Positions 20,590 to 28,824 are shown, numbered from the stretch's first letter. The stretch: 64,000 bases of DNA from Lysobacter enzymogenes (GCF_023617245.1 NZ_CP067396.1:1922001-1986000); one strand, 5' to 3'. A program made the numbers and translations. Notes: generated by a model from the letters alone, not told the origin.

Positions 20590-21018
20590 GCACTCGCCCC
20601 GCGCATTCCCTGCGGGGGCAACCGGCCGGCCGTCCGGGCCGCCGGTGCAACATCCTGTTCGCAGTGCATTACCGCTTCCCCAACTTCTGTAATCAGTAGC
20701 CCCAGGCTCCGCAGGTGCGCTTGCTCAAGGCGGCGGCCTCGTTCCATTGCTGAGCGGCGTCCGTGTCGTCGCATGGCCGTGCTGCCGGGGCCCGCACAGA
20801 TTGCGCCTGCCGGTCGGTCCGGCGCAGTAGGCCGACGGCGCGGCGCCGTGTAGGAATTTTCTGACAAGCGTCACGCGGCGAATGCGCAACGGGCCGGCCC
20901 GGGGAGGCCGCGGCGATCCGGCGTCGCGCCCGGCGCAAGCGCCGCGCAGGCAACGCCGCCGGCCCGGCGCGCGGGCAGGGTTCGCGATGCGCGGTCCAGG
21001 GACTGCGCATCGCCGAGA
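20590..21018. other. 429-bp stretch without a convincing gene
   Basis: Short frames on both strands are Arg/Ala/Pro-rich with no recognisable domain. No strong terminator or repeat was seen. Confidence 0.4.
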
Positions 21019-21501
21019 TCAAGGCTTGGATTCTTCCGGCATGGTCCCGGCCGAACGCAGGTCGTGCTGCGCCTGTTTCAGCGCCTTGACGTCGAGCGGC
21101 AGGATGCGGTCGATGAAGCAGGGCATCTTGATCGACTGCCGGTCGAGCACCACGACCTTGTCGAAGCGCTGGTGCACGCGGCCCATCTGGTTGGTCACCG
21201 TGATCGCCTGGGCGAAGTCGAGGCCCGGGCAGCTGCCGCGCAGTTCCAGCAGGTAGGCCTGGCTGGGCTTGGTCCACAGGCCGAGCGCGCTGTCGCCGAG
21301 CGGCGTCCAGCCGTCGATGCGGCCGAAGTACTGGAAGCTGTCGACCGGCGCGCCGGCATGCTGCCGGTACAGCGCCAGGCGTTGGGCGTCGTCGAGCTTG
21401 GGGCCGGCGCTGGCGCAGCCGGCCAACGCGGCGACCGCCAGGCAGGCGGCCAACAACCGTGCGGCGCGGCCGCGCGGGATCGCTACAGTCGGGCGTTTCA
21501 T
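21019..21501 (-). CDS. DUF6491-like lipoprotein
   Basis: A 160-residue lipoprotein starting at the ATG at 21501 (MKRPTVAIPRG). The signal ends in lipobox LAGC (about residue 28). The mature protein has QAYLLELRGSCPGLDF (about 88-103), MGRVHQRFDKVVV and a MPCFIDRILPLDV motif (about 133-145), the Cys pair and layout I associate with the xanthomonad DUF6491 family. The function is unknown. It is transcribed away from the adjacent tRNA-Phe gene. A longer reading is possible but would put 30 Arg-rich residues ahead of the signal peptide. Confidence 0.68.
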   Translation of the reverse strand: MKRPTVAIPRGRAARLLAACLAVAALAGCASAGPKLDDAQRLALYRQHAGAPVDSFQYFGRIDGWTPLGDSALGLWTKPSQAYLLELRGSCPGLDFAQAITVTNQMGRVHQRFDKVVVLDRQSIKMPCFIDRILPLDVKALKQAQHDLRSAGTMPEESKP

Positions 21502-21669
21502 GGGCGTTTCCTTATGGCGGCATCGGCGCCGATGGGAGTACGCCCGCATCATGCGCTTGGCGCGCGCGGCGGGCGCATCGCCGGCCGGCATCGTTCAGCG
21601 CAAGGGAGGCTTGCCATCGGCGGCATCCGTCCGTATCATGCCGCCTCTCTCACGGGTTGCCCGTGAAAT

Positions 21670-21745
21670 GGCCGGGTAGCTCAGTTGGTAGAGCAGGGGA
21701 TTGAAAATCCCCGTGTCGGGGGTTCGATTCCCTCCCCGGCCACCA
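21670..21745 (+). tRNA. tRNA-Phe (GAA anticodon)
   Basis: A 76-nt cloverleaf with encoded CCA. The acceptor stem is GGCCGGG/CCCGGCC, the D arm GCTC-AGTTGGTA-GAGC and the anticodon arm GGGGA-TTGAAAA-TCCCC with GAA at 21703-21705; a T arm with TTCGATT follows. Its 3' 21 bases are part of a 23-bp sequence repeated at 31242, which marks it as an integration target. Confidence 0.97.
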
Positions 21746-21747
21746 TT
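21725..21747 (+). repeat. Left attachment repeat inside tRNA-Phe
   Basis: CGATTCCCTCCCCGGCCACC followed by ATT, identical to 31242-31264. It covers the T-loop to CCA end of tRNA-Phe, the standard att core position for tyrosine-recombinase elements. Confidence 0.92.
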
Positions 21748-21763
21748 AAAGGTGGTAAGAATC

Positions 21764-21809
21764 AGGCGCTTATCTAGCTTCCTTCGGAAGTTTTGATAGG
21801 CGCCTTTTT
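21764..21809 (+). terminator. Terminator just inside the island, after tRNA-Phe
   Basis: Stem AGGCGC...GCGCCT, with inner pairing GCTTCC-TTC-GGAAGT, followed by five T's. It would replace the original tRNA terminator that insertion pushed to 31272. Confidence 0.7.
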
Positions 21810-21868
21810 GCCGTCTTTAGGCTCGAATTTCCGACACGAGTACACCGGAATTACACAGGGAGGTCCAC

Positions 21869-22174
21869 ATGGAAAAGGTTAAGACTGTTTCCGTAGTTTT
21901 CGTCAAGCAAGTGGGGCGCTTTGATACTGCATTTGCATTGAGATGCTCGGTTTGCCGCGAGGCAATCGACGACGTCGATAGGGCACTTGTCGCACACCGA
22001 GAGCTAACACCTAACTTCACTGAAGAGTTTGTGCTCCACGAAGGCCCTTGCGAATCTGCTCCAAACTCTCCTGTCGACCCAACCGTGGACCCAATGGTAA
22101 CTGTCAAGCCACTGCGTCCGTTCTTGGTTGAGTATTTGGCGCGTGGCAGGGGAGGCAACGTAGGCTCGGATTGA
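21869..22174 (+). CDS. Small hypothetical protein with a CxxC pair
   Basis: A 101-residue protein with a clear GGGAGG ribosome site seven bases before the ATG at 21869. A beta-rich N-terminus (KTVSVVFVKQVGRFDTAF) is followed by RCSVCRE (about 27-33), a possible half zinc site, with another Cys at about 62. No family is recognised. Its codon use is less GC-biased than the flanking chromosome. It ends head-to-tail against the minus-strand tape-measure fragment, with stops abutting at 22174/22175. Confidence 0.6.
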   Translation: MEKVKTVSVVFVKQVGRFDTAFALRCSVCREAIDDVDRALVAHRELTPNFTEEFVLHEGPCESAPNSPVDPTVDPMVTVKPLRPFLVEYLARGRGGNVGSD

Positions 22175-23053
22175 TCACCGGTTCCGCGCCATCTGTCGCC
22201 GCATAGCCAGGCCCCTCTCCGTGTCCGCCTGATCCATCGTTTGCCGGCCGGGGAGCCCGTTGAAGTGCTGGTTCGTCGTGAGGTTGATGGTCTGGCCGCG
22301 ACCGCCGCGGAGCGCGGTGCGCGTCATGTCGGCCGGCAGCACCGCGCCCGCGGTGCGCGGCACGAACATTTCCGGGCCGTTCTCGCCGACCAGGTAGGCG
22401 CGATCCGGCATCGTCTGGCCGCCGCCGGCGAACAGCCAACTCGTGTTGTTGCCGAACATCGACCCGAACGCCGAAGACGGGCCAGACGACTTGCCGCCGC
22501 CGAAGAGCGACGACAGCCAGCCGCCGCTACCGGAGGTCTTTCCAAGCAGAGACTCCAACCACCCGCCGGAGCTTCCGCCGCCCTTGTCGGCGCCGAAGAA
22601 GCCGCCGAAGAGGTTGCTCAGCCAGCCACCGGCCGCGCCGCCCGACGTGCTGCCGTTCTGACCGAACAGCTTCTCGACGATGTTCTCGGCCGACAGGTCG
22701 AAGAGCTTGTCTGCGATCCGGTCAACGGCGTCCTCGATCGCGTCGATCGGGTCCTTGCCGCCTCTCAGGTCGTGCACGAACCCACGGGCCGAATCGCGCA
22801 AGGCATCCATGGCTTCGATCTGGTCGTCTACCTGGGACCGCTGGCGCTGGTATGCCTCCAGGGCATCGATGGCCGCGCGCGCCCTGTCCGTGTCCACATC
22901 GGCGCCCAGACGGCGGGCGGCGTTGAGCAACTCCTGCTCCTCGCGCGTCTTGCCCAACAGCTCGATCTCGAACATCGCATCGCGCTGCAGCTGCGCGGCG
23001 TCGTCGTTTCGCTGGGCCCGCAGCGCCGCCAGGCGGTCCGCGTAGAGGGCCAA
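22175..23053 (-). pseudogene. C-terminal fragment of a phage tail tape-measure protein
   Basis: About 292 residues are readable. A helical N-terminal part (LLNAARRLGADVDTDRARAAID) is followed by Gly/Ser-rich repeats GGWLSNLFGGFFG, GGWLESLLG, GGWLSSLFGG and then the characteristic tail-end motif YLVGENGPEMFVPRTAG (about 228-244). Tape-measure proteins are normally 600-1500 residues and set tail length, so only the C-terminus survives. An in-frame TGA lies two codons upstream of the only usable start, a TTG at 23053. The GC content is high, unlike the following cargo. No other tail genes adjoin it. Taken as a prophage relic. Confidence 0.82.
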
Positions 23054-23057
23054 TGGT

Positions 23058-23153
23058 CAGCCGCGGCAGTCGAACAACATGCCCGGCATCATGGGCGGGC
23101 GGATGGCCAACTCGAACATCATCGACATTCATCGCCGCTGGGCGAGTCGATAA
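23058..23153 (+). pseudogene. Possible 3' end of a phage gene
   Basis: The plus-strand frame ends MPGIMGGRMANSNIIDIHR and RWASR then TAA. It looks protein-like but has no upstream body, since it abuts the minus-strand tape-measure fragment. It is probably a fragment left by a rearrangement. Short, so uncertain. Confidence 0.3.
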
Positions 23154-23230
23154 GCGTGGGTCCGTTGTCTAGTCGCATTGAGAACAATGGCTAACAGTCG
23201 TTCCAACTTGAATTAAATCGAGTAATCAAG

Positions 23231-23506
23231 ATGGCCCGAGGATCGAGACCAGGCGAGCGCCGCGGTGGCCGCAAGCCAGGCACGCCAAACAAGATCACCG
23301 CCGATGTTAAGGCGATGATCGTGGCAGCGTTGAATGCAGCCGGCGGCTAGGCGTACTTGGTCAGGTAAGCGCAGGAGAAACCAACCGCATTCCTCATGTT
23401 GCTGGGGAAGGTGCTGCCGATGACGGTTGTTGGCTCTGGCTCCGCTGCAGATCCGATTACGGTGCGCGACGAAATGGTGAGCGTTCTCGGCAAGGGTTCG
23501 GATTGA
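23231..23506 (+). pseudogene. Phage packaging-type gene with two in-frame nonsense codons
   Basis: One frame of 92 codons begins MARGSRPGERRGGRKPGTPN, the conserved N-terminus of a small phage protein group often placed with terminase small subunits or DUF5681. The frame is broken by TAG (23348-23350) and TAA (23366-23368), then continues as AQEKPTAFLMLLGKVLPM to GKGSD and a normal TGA. The family-like sequence resumes in the same frame after each stop, and both stops fit single C-to-T changes from Gln codons. I infer a recently inactivated gene and not two separate ones. Confidence 0.72.
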
Positions 23507-23579
23507 GCCTACCGCGAAGGCTGCCACTTACCTTCATCACGACGGGATGCACAGGCGTCCCACAGACAAAGGAAACACG

Positions 23580-24089
23580 ATGCTTCGCAAGATGGTTAGA
23601 AAGGCGCTCACTGGCGCGTTGCGGTGGGCGTACAACGACAAGGCGCTGCAGTGCCAGGCGGACGGCCACAAGCACGGCCGGGCCGATGAGCTGGTCAATC
23701 TGTGTCCCGCCTCGTAGGCTCTGCTTGAGCTATGGCAGGAGACGCCGCCGCCGTGGTTCGCCGGGTATGACGAGGGCGTGCAGCTGGCGTTCCAGGGGCA
23801 GGGCACTTTCGATGCGTCCTTGGTAGAGGCTCACAACGCGTACGCTGCCGCTCACAACGACTTGGCGCGGCGTCATGAGTGCCTAGTGGAGGCCCATGGC
23901 CGTGTGCGGGATCTAGCGCTGACGGTCAGCCAGCAACTGGTCGAGCTGCGCCAGTTCCGCGATGCGGACGCTGACGGCATCCTCAAGCTAATGGAAGCTG
24001 CCGGCGCGAAGGTTCTTTCGCTGGAAGAGCGGGTGCGCAGTGTGGAGGCGCAGGAGGGGCTTCCAGTTCTTAACCGGCGGGTGCACTAA
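23580..24089 (+). pseudogene. Phage-like coiled-coil protein gene interrupted by one TAG
   Basis: The frame starts MLRKMVRKALTGALRWAYND, meets TAG at 23715-23717, and continues in the same frame as ALLELWQETPPPWFAGYDEG through a heptad-rich helix to NRRVH and TAA, 169 residues in all. A possible internal restart is the GTG at 23778, which would give 103 residues. The stop again fits CAG to TAG. I do not recognise the family; the helical, Gln/Glu/Leu-rich body suggests a coiled coil. It follows the similarly broken packaging-type gene. Confidence 0.55.
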
Positions 24090-24218
24090 TTAAATAACTG
24101 GCAATAATTGGTTGGCCGGATTGCGCTGATTCTTGGACTTGTTTGGCGGCACGGGCGTCCGTCTCTGGCGTCGCACAACGTTCTATTATAGATAAGGCTC
24201 AAACTCAGGAGTGCTAGT

Positions 24219-24899
24219 GTGAACTGGATGTTCCCTAAGGAAGCATTTGAGGTTCAGGAGCCAATTGGTCTTGCCGTAGTTCTCGCCTTGATCTTGTCAG
24301 GGACTGTTTACGCCGCATTTCGGCTTGGGTTATTTAAGCCTTTAGTGCAGCGTGCTAGCGATCAACTGCTACGGCTGTTGATCATTGCGTTGGTTGCTCT
24401 CGTCATGCTTGGTGCGGTGCTTGGGTTTGCTGGCTATGTGTACAAGTTATTTCTAGCTGGCAGAACACAGGTGGTGACAGTCCCAGAAATCTCGGCGCCG
24501 CAAAAGAAGCCCGAGATACGACGTGTTAAGGGCGTCATTTATGAGTCTCGGCTTGCTACGCCTGATGAAATAGGAGGGCGCGTTGGGCCAGGGATACCAA
24601 TCAAATTTATTGAGATTGGTGTGGCTAGCCAGGACGTGGTCAGTGGTGGGCGTCTGTGGGTAAGGGCAAGAGATCAGCCGCTCCCTGAGTCGTTGGATTG
24701 TCCTGACGGAAATGCCATAGGGGCAGCTTGTGAGTTGGATGGGCAATTACAGCTGAGGGCTTATATGCGATTTGGCTGCGATGTGCCCGTCATCGTTGGA
24801 AAAAAGATTGGAGAGAAGTGCAGTCGTGCCGCGGCTGAGATTGATCCGGCTAAGATGAAATTTGAATCAACAATGATGCTGATGTGCTGCTTTGAATAA
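24219..24899 (+). CDS. Unrecognised two-helix membrane protein
   Basis: A 226-residue protein starting at a GTG with an AGGAG ribosome site seven bases upstream. There are two membrane helices (about 17-37, LAVVLALILSGTVYAAFRLG, and about 52-75, LIIALVALVMLGAVLGFAG). After them comes a 150-residue soluble domain with several Cys (DCPDGNAIGAACELDG; RFGCDVPVIVGKKIGEKC) ending in CCFE. The base composition is AT-richer than the chromosome. It has no recognised family. It lies before another unrecognised membrane protein gene in the same direction, 168 bp away. Confidence 0.68.
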   Translation: MNWMFPKEAFEVQEPIGLAVVLALILSGTVYAAFRLGLFKPLVQRASDQLLRLLIIALVALVMLGAVLGFAGYVYKLFLAGRTQVVTVPEISAPQKKPEIRRVKGVIYESRLATPDEIGGRVGPGIPIKFIEIGVASQDVVSGGRLWVRARDQPLPESLDCPDGNAIGAACELDGQLQLRAYMRFGCDVPVIVGKKIGEKCSRAAAEIDPAKMKFESTMMLMCCFE

Positions 24900-25067
24900 T
24901 TTAGGGGGCTTGCGGGGTGGCAGCGATAGCGCTTCTTCTATTGTTCGCATTCTGAGCTAGGCAAACGTGAGCTGGCGCCAATTCATTCGGATTGGGGCGT
25001 AGCTGTCCGCATAGAGGTAGTCCCTCCGTTTGTGTAGGTGGGCAAGCATGGAATGCGAGGGATGGGG

Positions 25068-26204
25068 ATGCGTACCGGGACCGTGGCTACGCTTGTTTTG
25101 CTCATATTGGGTGCAGTTCTCTGTGTGCCGACTGGTAGGGCGCAACAGAGTGCTCCGGATTACAACAAGCGTGAGTTGTTGAACCTGCTTGATCAGCAGC
25201 GGGAGCAGGAGTCGGTAGCTCTTGCAGAGTTAGAAGAGACTGATCAGAAGTTGCGAGCCGCGGAAGAACGAATTTCTGATCTCGAAAGTCAATTGGCTCG
25301 GCTCAATTCGAAGTCAACGCATCTACTTGGTGCCAATGCGAGCCGCTCGATAGCAATGGGTGCGCATGACAGTGCTCTGAATGCTGGTGGCACCGCGATT
25401 TCGGCCCATGCGGTAGCGGGCACGATGGTTATGACTGGGGCCGCGCCAAGCTACGCTAGCGCACCAATCGTCATTGGAAATTCAGGTGCTAGTGCAGCGC
25501 TTGGGATTGTCCCGGGAACAGCCTTGGGTGATCCATCCTTAACTAAGCTAGTGAGTGATACAGGGCATGATGCCAAAGCTGAGAACATGGTAGGCAGCAA
25601 ACCCATTGACCGAGGGTCGGCTGCCTTTACATCAAGATCCGCGACAAGCGTTCGCTCGGCGAGCACTTCAAAAGCAAAGTTGACCAGACTTACATCCGTC
25701 GGAAATACGCAGGGGCAAGACGCATCGAACGTACAGCAGCCCAAACAGCCAAGTTCTTCTCAGGGGGATCCGCCGGACACTTTGGGTGAGGAAGGGCACG
25801 AGCCGGTGTTGCTTCCGAGGGCGGCAAGAGAAAGTCTGAAAAATTCAAAAATGGAGATCAAGGGTTCGCAGTCCGAACAAAATGATGCGAAGAGGGATCC
25901 GGCGACTCAGCTGAGATATTGGACCTCAATTGAGATTGTGCTTAGTTTGACACTAGTTGTCTTGGCGATATTCATGATATCGGCAGTCATTTATCTCGCC
26001 CGCAAGGCTACGGTGCAGTGGTCGCCACAGTCTGTGATGCGGCTATTTGGATTAGGGCTCATCATCCCTTTAGCGATCATGCTCGTGGTCGCTGGATATA
26101 GTGAGACGCAAATGTCATCTGCGATGGGGCTGTTAGGTGTTATCGCAGGCTACTTGCTGGGTAACGGTGAGAGGCGGGGGGAGCCCGAAGCGAAGCCGGC
26201 GTAG
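25068..26204 (+). CDS. Unrecognised exported or membrane protein with a coiled coil and C-terminal helices
   Basis: A 378-residue protein from the ATG at 25068, chosen because AGGG lies seven bases upstream and a signal peptide begins there (TVATLVLLILGAVLCVPTGRAQQ). A coiled coil follows (about 30-82, ELEETDQKLRAAEERISDLE). A long Ser/Ala/Gly-rich low-complexity stretch leads to three hydrophobic helices near the C-terminus (about 293-318, 328-350, 355-370). This layout suggests a periplasmic or cell-envelope sensor or anchor. No homologous family is recognised. Other in-frame starts at 25038 (GTG), 25053 and 25062 are possible. Confidence 0.66.
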   Translation: MRTGTVATLVLLILGAVLCVPTGRAQQSAPDYNKRELLNLLDQQREQESVALAELEETDQKLRAAEERISDLESQLARLNSKSTHLLGANASRSIAMGAHDSALNAGGTAISAHAVAGTMVMTGAAPSYASAPIVIGNSGASAALGIVPGTALGDPSLTKLVSDTGHDAKAENMVGSKPIDRGSAAFTSRSATSVRSASTSKAKLTRLTSVGNTQGQDASNVQQPKQPSSSQGDPPDTLGEEGHEPVLLPRAARESLKNSKMEIKGSQSEQNDAKRDPATQLRYWTSIEIVLSLTLVVLAIFMISAVIYLARKATVQWSPQSVMRLFGLGLIIPLAIMLVVAGYSETQMSSAMGLLGVIAGYLLGNGERRGEPEAKPA

Positions 26205-26371
26205 CTGCAACTCCGCCAGAAGCTGCGCTAGTAGATGGTTGCTCTGGAACTGCGATGCGTAGGGCCGTTCGACTCGGAGAGAGCAGAACAGCATGATCGG
26301 GTAGGGCAAATACCCGAGGCCCTTGGCACGAGTACGGTGAACCTTAGCGTCGCCGGTGCACAGAGGAGGAG

Positions 26372-26665
26372 TCAAAGCCGGCCGCCATCATCTCTGGCGC
26401 GCTCCCAGGCAGCGCGAGCGACAGGAATGGCATCGAGCCATTCCAAGGGCGACATCCCGCGGACGTGCGGGTAGCGGGCCTCAAGCTTGGACAGGATTTG
26501 CTCAAACGGACGGCTGGGGTAGGCGACGCGGCCGGTGATCCCCAGGTACAGGGCAGGGGCATAGTCCCGGAAGGAAAGGCCTTCGCGGTGGAACGGTGCA
26601 GAGCTGTAGTTGAGGATCCAGTAGTCCAGGCCTGCCCCGGCCTGGCCGCGGGACTCTTCAGTCAT
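26372..26665 (-). CDS. Small hypothetical protein, DYW...Y..S.P type
   Basis: A 97-residue soluble protein: LDYWILNYSSAPFHREGLSF, then DYAPALYLG, then SKLEARYPHVRGMSPLEW and a terminal AAWERARDD. The pattern DYW-x-NY-S-x-P-F...DYAPA-x-x-x-G...R-G-x-S-x-L-W...AWER matches a small conserved family of unknown function that I have met in many proteobacterial genomes. It lies on the minus strand between the cargo genes. The function is unknown. Confidence 0.58.
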   Translation of the reverse strand: MTEESRGQAGAGLDYWILNYSSAPFHREGLSFRDYAPALYLGITGRVAYPSRPFEQILSKLEARYPHVRGMSPLEWLDAIPVARAAWERARDDGGRL

Positions 26666-26815
26666 GGCGGCAGAGAGGTGTCGAACTACGTAAATTTTTG
26701 GCCCCCAACGCTGAGGTGGTCAAGTGCATCGGTGCTACCACTACGGGGGCTGGCGCCGGCCACTAACGCGCGCCCTAGCGCTGAAGTCGCGGTACTCCGC
26801 GCAGACCTTGGCTGA

Positions 26816-27058
26816 GTAGCACATTCGGTCTGCCTCAATGGCGCAAAGTACAAAGGAAAGTATGAAGTTGAAGCAGTTGCTAGTTGCTGCGATGGCCGCA
26901 ATTTGGTCAACTGGCGTCCAGCGGAACTTGAAATCTCGCCATCCTGTGAGACTGGTCGCCCTGGGCAGTCAACTGCGATCTTCACGAATGCGTACCGTGG
27001 CCGTTTCTATTACCAGCATTCGTTAGGCGAATTGAGTAGTCGCGGACGCCCGCCATGA
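26816..27058 (+). pseudogene. Eighty-codon frame without a start codon, probable gene remnant
   Basis: From just after a TGA at 26813 the frame reads GAKYKGKYEVEAVASCCDG, NLVNWRPAELEISPSCETG, then TAIFTNAYRGRFYYQHSLG and ends at TGA 27056. Composition is protein-like (many Tyr, Cys and charged residues) although no ATG or GTG precedes it. An overlapping frame beginning MKLKQLLVAAMAA looks like a signal peptide but soon turns Arg/Ser-rich. I read this as the 3' part of a lost gene. It sits directly before the TIGR04255 operon. Confidence 0.35.
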
Positions 27059-27083
27059 ATTAAACCTGATAGGACTATCAATA

Positions 27084-27842
27084 GTGATCTTGCGGCCACA
27101 GAAGAGTGCACAGCCAATCAGGCTAGGGCGGCAGCCTATCAAAGAAGCATTATGTGAAATCCGATTCAAAACAGCAGACCCTGGTGTTTCCACCTTGCTC
27201 CCTGGCTTGCTGTATCAAAAACTGCGAGACAAATATCCAAAAGTTGAGAATTCACAAATATCTCATATTCCGCGATCACTTCGAGAGAATAGTCCCGACT
27301 TGGCATATCAGACATTGATCAAAATGACTGGTAAAGATGGCGTGCTGCAAATCGGCGATCGTCATATCTCATATGCGTCAGTGGCGGAGTATCCCGGTTG
27401 GCCCCAGTTGAAGAAGGGGCTCATGGAAGCATGGGAAATAGTCTTCGGTGTGACGGACCTCGTTGAGCGCGTTTCGGTGAAATTCATTAATCTGTTTCCG
27501 TTCTCAAGCGGTTATCGAACATTGGCCGACATAACCACGTTGGCCGTGAGTTTAGATGGAGGGGATGTAACCGACGAGCATATCACTTTGCGGACCTATG
27601 AGCGAAACAATGACATAATTAGTGTTATTCAGGTGGCTACTCCGGCAATGATTACAGAGTCGGGCTTAGATGCGCCGTTGACTGGTCTCGTCTTAGATAT
27701 TGATTCGATTATCGAGCGCGAAGGCCTGACTCTGGAAGAGGTTGGCAATTATCTGGATCGCGTTCATGATGAAGAAAAACGGATTTTCTATTCGCTGATA
27801 TCAGAGACAACTTTGAGAGCGTGCGAGCCTCATTATGAATAA
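27084..27842 (+). CDS. TIGR04255 family protein
   Basis: A 252-residue soluble protein starting at a GTG with AGGA upstream. The N-terminal PIKEALCEIRFKT (about 18-30) and the layout LQIGDRHISYASVAEYPGW (about 88-106), VSVKFINLF (about 131-139) and a late LDIDSIIER (about 205) are the pattern of the sporadically distributed TIGR04255 family. Its function is unknown, though it is common on mobile islands. It heads a three-gene operon; its stop overlaps the next start (8 bp). The AT-rich composition agrees with recent acquisition. There is no membrane segment. Confidence 0.82.
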   Translation: MILRPQKSAQPIRLGRQPIKEALCEIRFKTADPGVSTLLPGLLYQKLRDKYPKVENSQISHIPRSLRENSPDLAYQTLIKMTGKDGVLQIGDRHISYASVAEYPGWPQLKKGLMEAWEIVFGVTDLVERVSVKFINLFPFSSGYRTLADITTLAVSLDGGDVTDEHITLRTYERNNDIISVIQVATPAMITESGLDAPLTGLVLDIDSIIEREGLTLEEVGNYLDRVHDEEKRIFYSLISETTLRACEPHYE

Positions 27843-28170
27843 CCAAATCGAATCGGTTGGCAGAACCGCTAGTCTCCAAGTAGTTGTCCTCGCGGCCTCA
27901 GTGGGTATCGCCGCAGGGTGTGTAGGGCGCCCGGCATATGAGGTGGGATATGGCTTGCCTTTGCCTCGGCCGTCATACTCGATAGGTGGGCTTCCCCAGT
28001 CTGCTGCAAACACCAACTATGGGATCACGGATTCTTTTCATACGGTGTTGCGTGCGCCGTCGGAAGACAGATTCCGCGATATCGCGATGTCGTTAGCCCA
28101 AGCACAGGAAGACTTTGGTGTTGACCTGGATGCGTTGATCGAAGCTAACTTTGAAGAGCTATTTGATTGA
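27835..28170 (+). CDS. Small membrane-associated protein of the TIGR04255 operon
   Basis: A 111-residue protein whose ATG lies inside the end of the TIGR04255 gene (8-bp overlap). A hydrophobic stretch at about 14-31 (LQVVVLAASVGIAAGC) ends in a Cys that could be a weak lipobox or simply part of a single membrane helix. The C-terminal half is acidic and helical (AQAQEDFGVDLDALIEANFE). Its stop overlaps the next gene's start. No family is recognised; the double overlap implies tight co-expression with both neighbours. Confidence 0.68.
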   Translation: MNNQIESVGRTASLQVVVLAASVGIAAGCVGRPAYEVGYGLPLPRPSYSIGGLPQSAANTNYGITDSFHTVLRAPSEDRFRDIAMSLAQAQEDFGVDLDALIEANFEELFD

Positions 28171-28802
28171 GCGACGAGCTATCGCTGGAGCATGCCAGGG
28201 TTTACATGCCCCCTGGCCTAGCGCACGACGATCTAGAGGAGCTTTATTCTGAGCTCCGAAGGATGGGGAGTGGGCTAAAGAATTATTACTGGACTCCGGA
28301 TAGTGAGCATATGTTTCAGGGGGACGCATTTGAAGGTGCGCCCTTCCCCATATTTAATGCGGAAGGAGTAAGCCTGAAGACGGGCAGGGTACTCCTCCTG
28401 TCTAATACCTGTGACGTGTCGGAAGAAAACAAACGGGACCAGCCAATTAGGGTTACGGTAGCTCCGGTAGTTTCATTGGATCGCTTGGCCGCTATTCTAA
28501 ATCGAGGCGGTGCATCCAACGATCGAGTTGAGAGCAGAATTCGTGCGGTGAGGCAACATTCCGTCAATTCGATGTTTTTGATGGAGCGTGGTGCTGGTAT
28601 TAAAGAAGACTCGGTCGTTCTCTTCGATCAAATTCAGTCGTTGCCGCTTTCTTTGTTCGCGCACTACAGTCCTCGTAGAGTGGCCACATTGTCCCAAGCG
28701 GCTCACTGGATATTGCTTGTGAAGATCTCGATACATTTCAGCCGCCTTCAGGAAAAGGTTCGTAGGCGCGCTGATCCTTTAAAGCCCGTTGCCATAGATT
28801 AA
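28167..28802 (+). CDS. Unrecognised third protein of the TIGR04255 operon, with an LSNTCDVS motif
   Basis: A 211-residue protein starting at a TTG in a TTGA overlap with the previous stop; an in-frame ATG at 28206 is an alternative. Features: an acidic N-terminus, GRVLLLSNTCDVSEENKRDQ (about 75-94) with a conserved-looking N-T-C-D core, VAPVVSLDRLAA, a helical middle, and LSQAAHWILLVKISIHFSRL (about 175-194), a hydrophobic segment that could lie in or on the membrane. The Cys-Asp motif could be a catalytic or metal site, but I cannot name a family. It is the last gene of the operon. Confidence 0.7.
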   Translation: MSDELSLEHARVYMPPGLAHDDLEELYSELRRMGSGLKNYYWTPDSEHMFQGDAFEGAPFPIFNAEGVSLKTGRVLLLSNTCDVSEENKRDQPIRVTVAPVVSLDRLAAILNRGGASNDRVESRIRAVRQHSVNSMFLMERGAGIKEDSVVLFDQIQSLPLSLFAHYSPRRVATLSQAAHWILLVKISIHFSRLQEKVRRRADPLKPVAID

Positions 28803-28824
28803 CGGCTAATCGGTGGCGTTTAGT

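Noticed and set aside
26838..27026. Small frame MAQSTKESMKLKQLLVAAMAA resembling a signal peptide
   Set aside because: After the hydrophobic stretch it turns Arg/Ser-rich, while the other frame stays protein-like across 80 codons. The latter was kept as a possible remnant.
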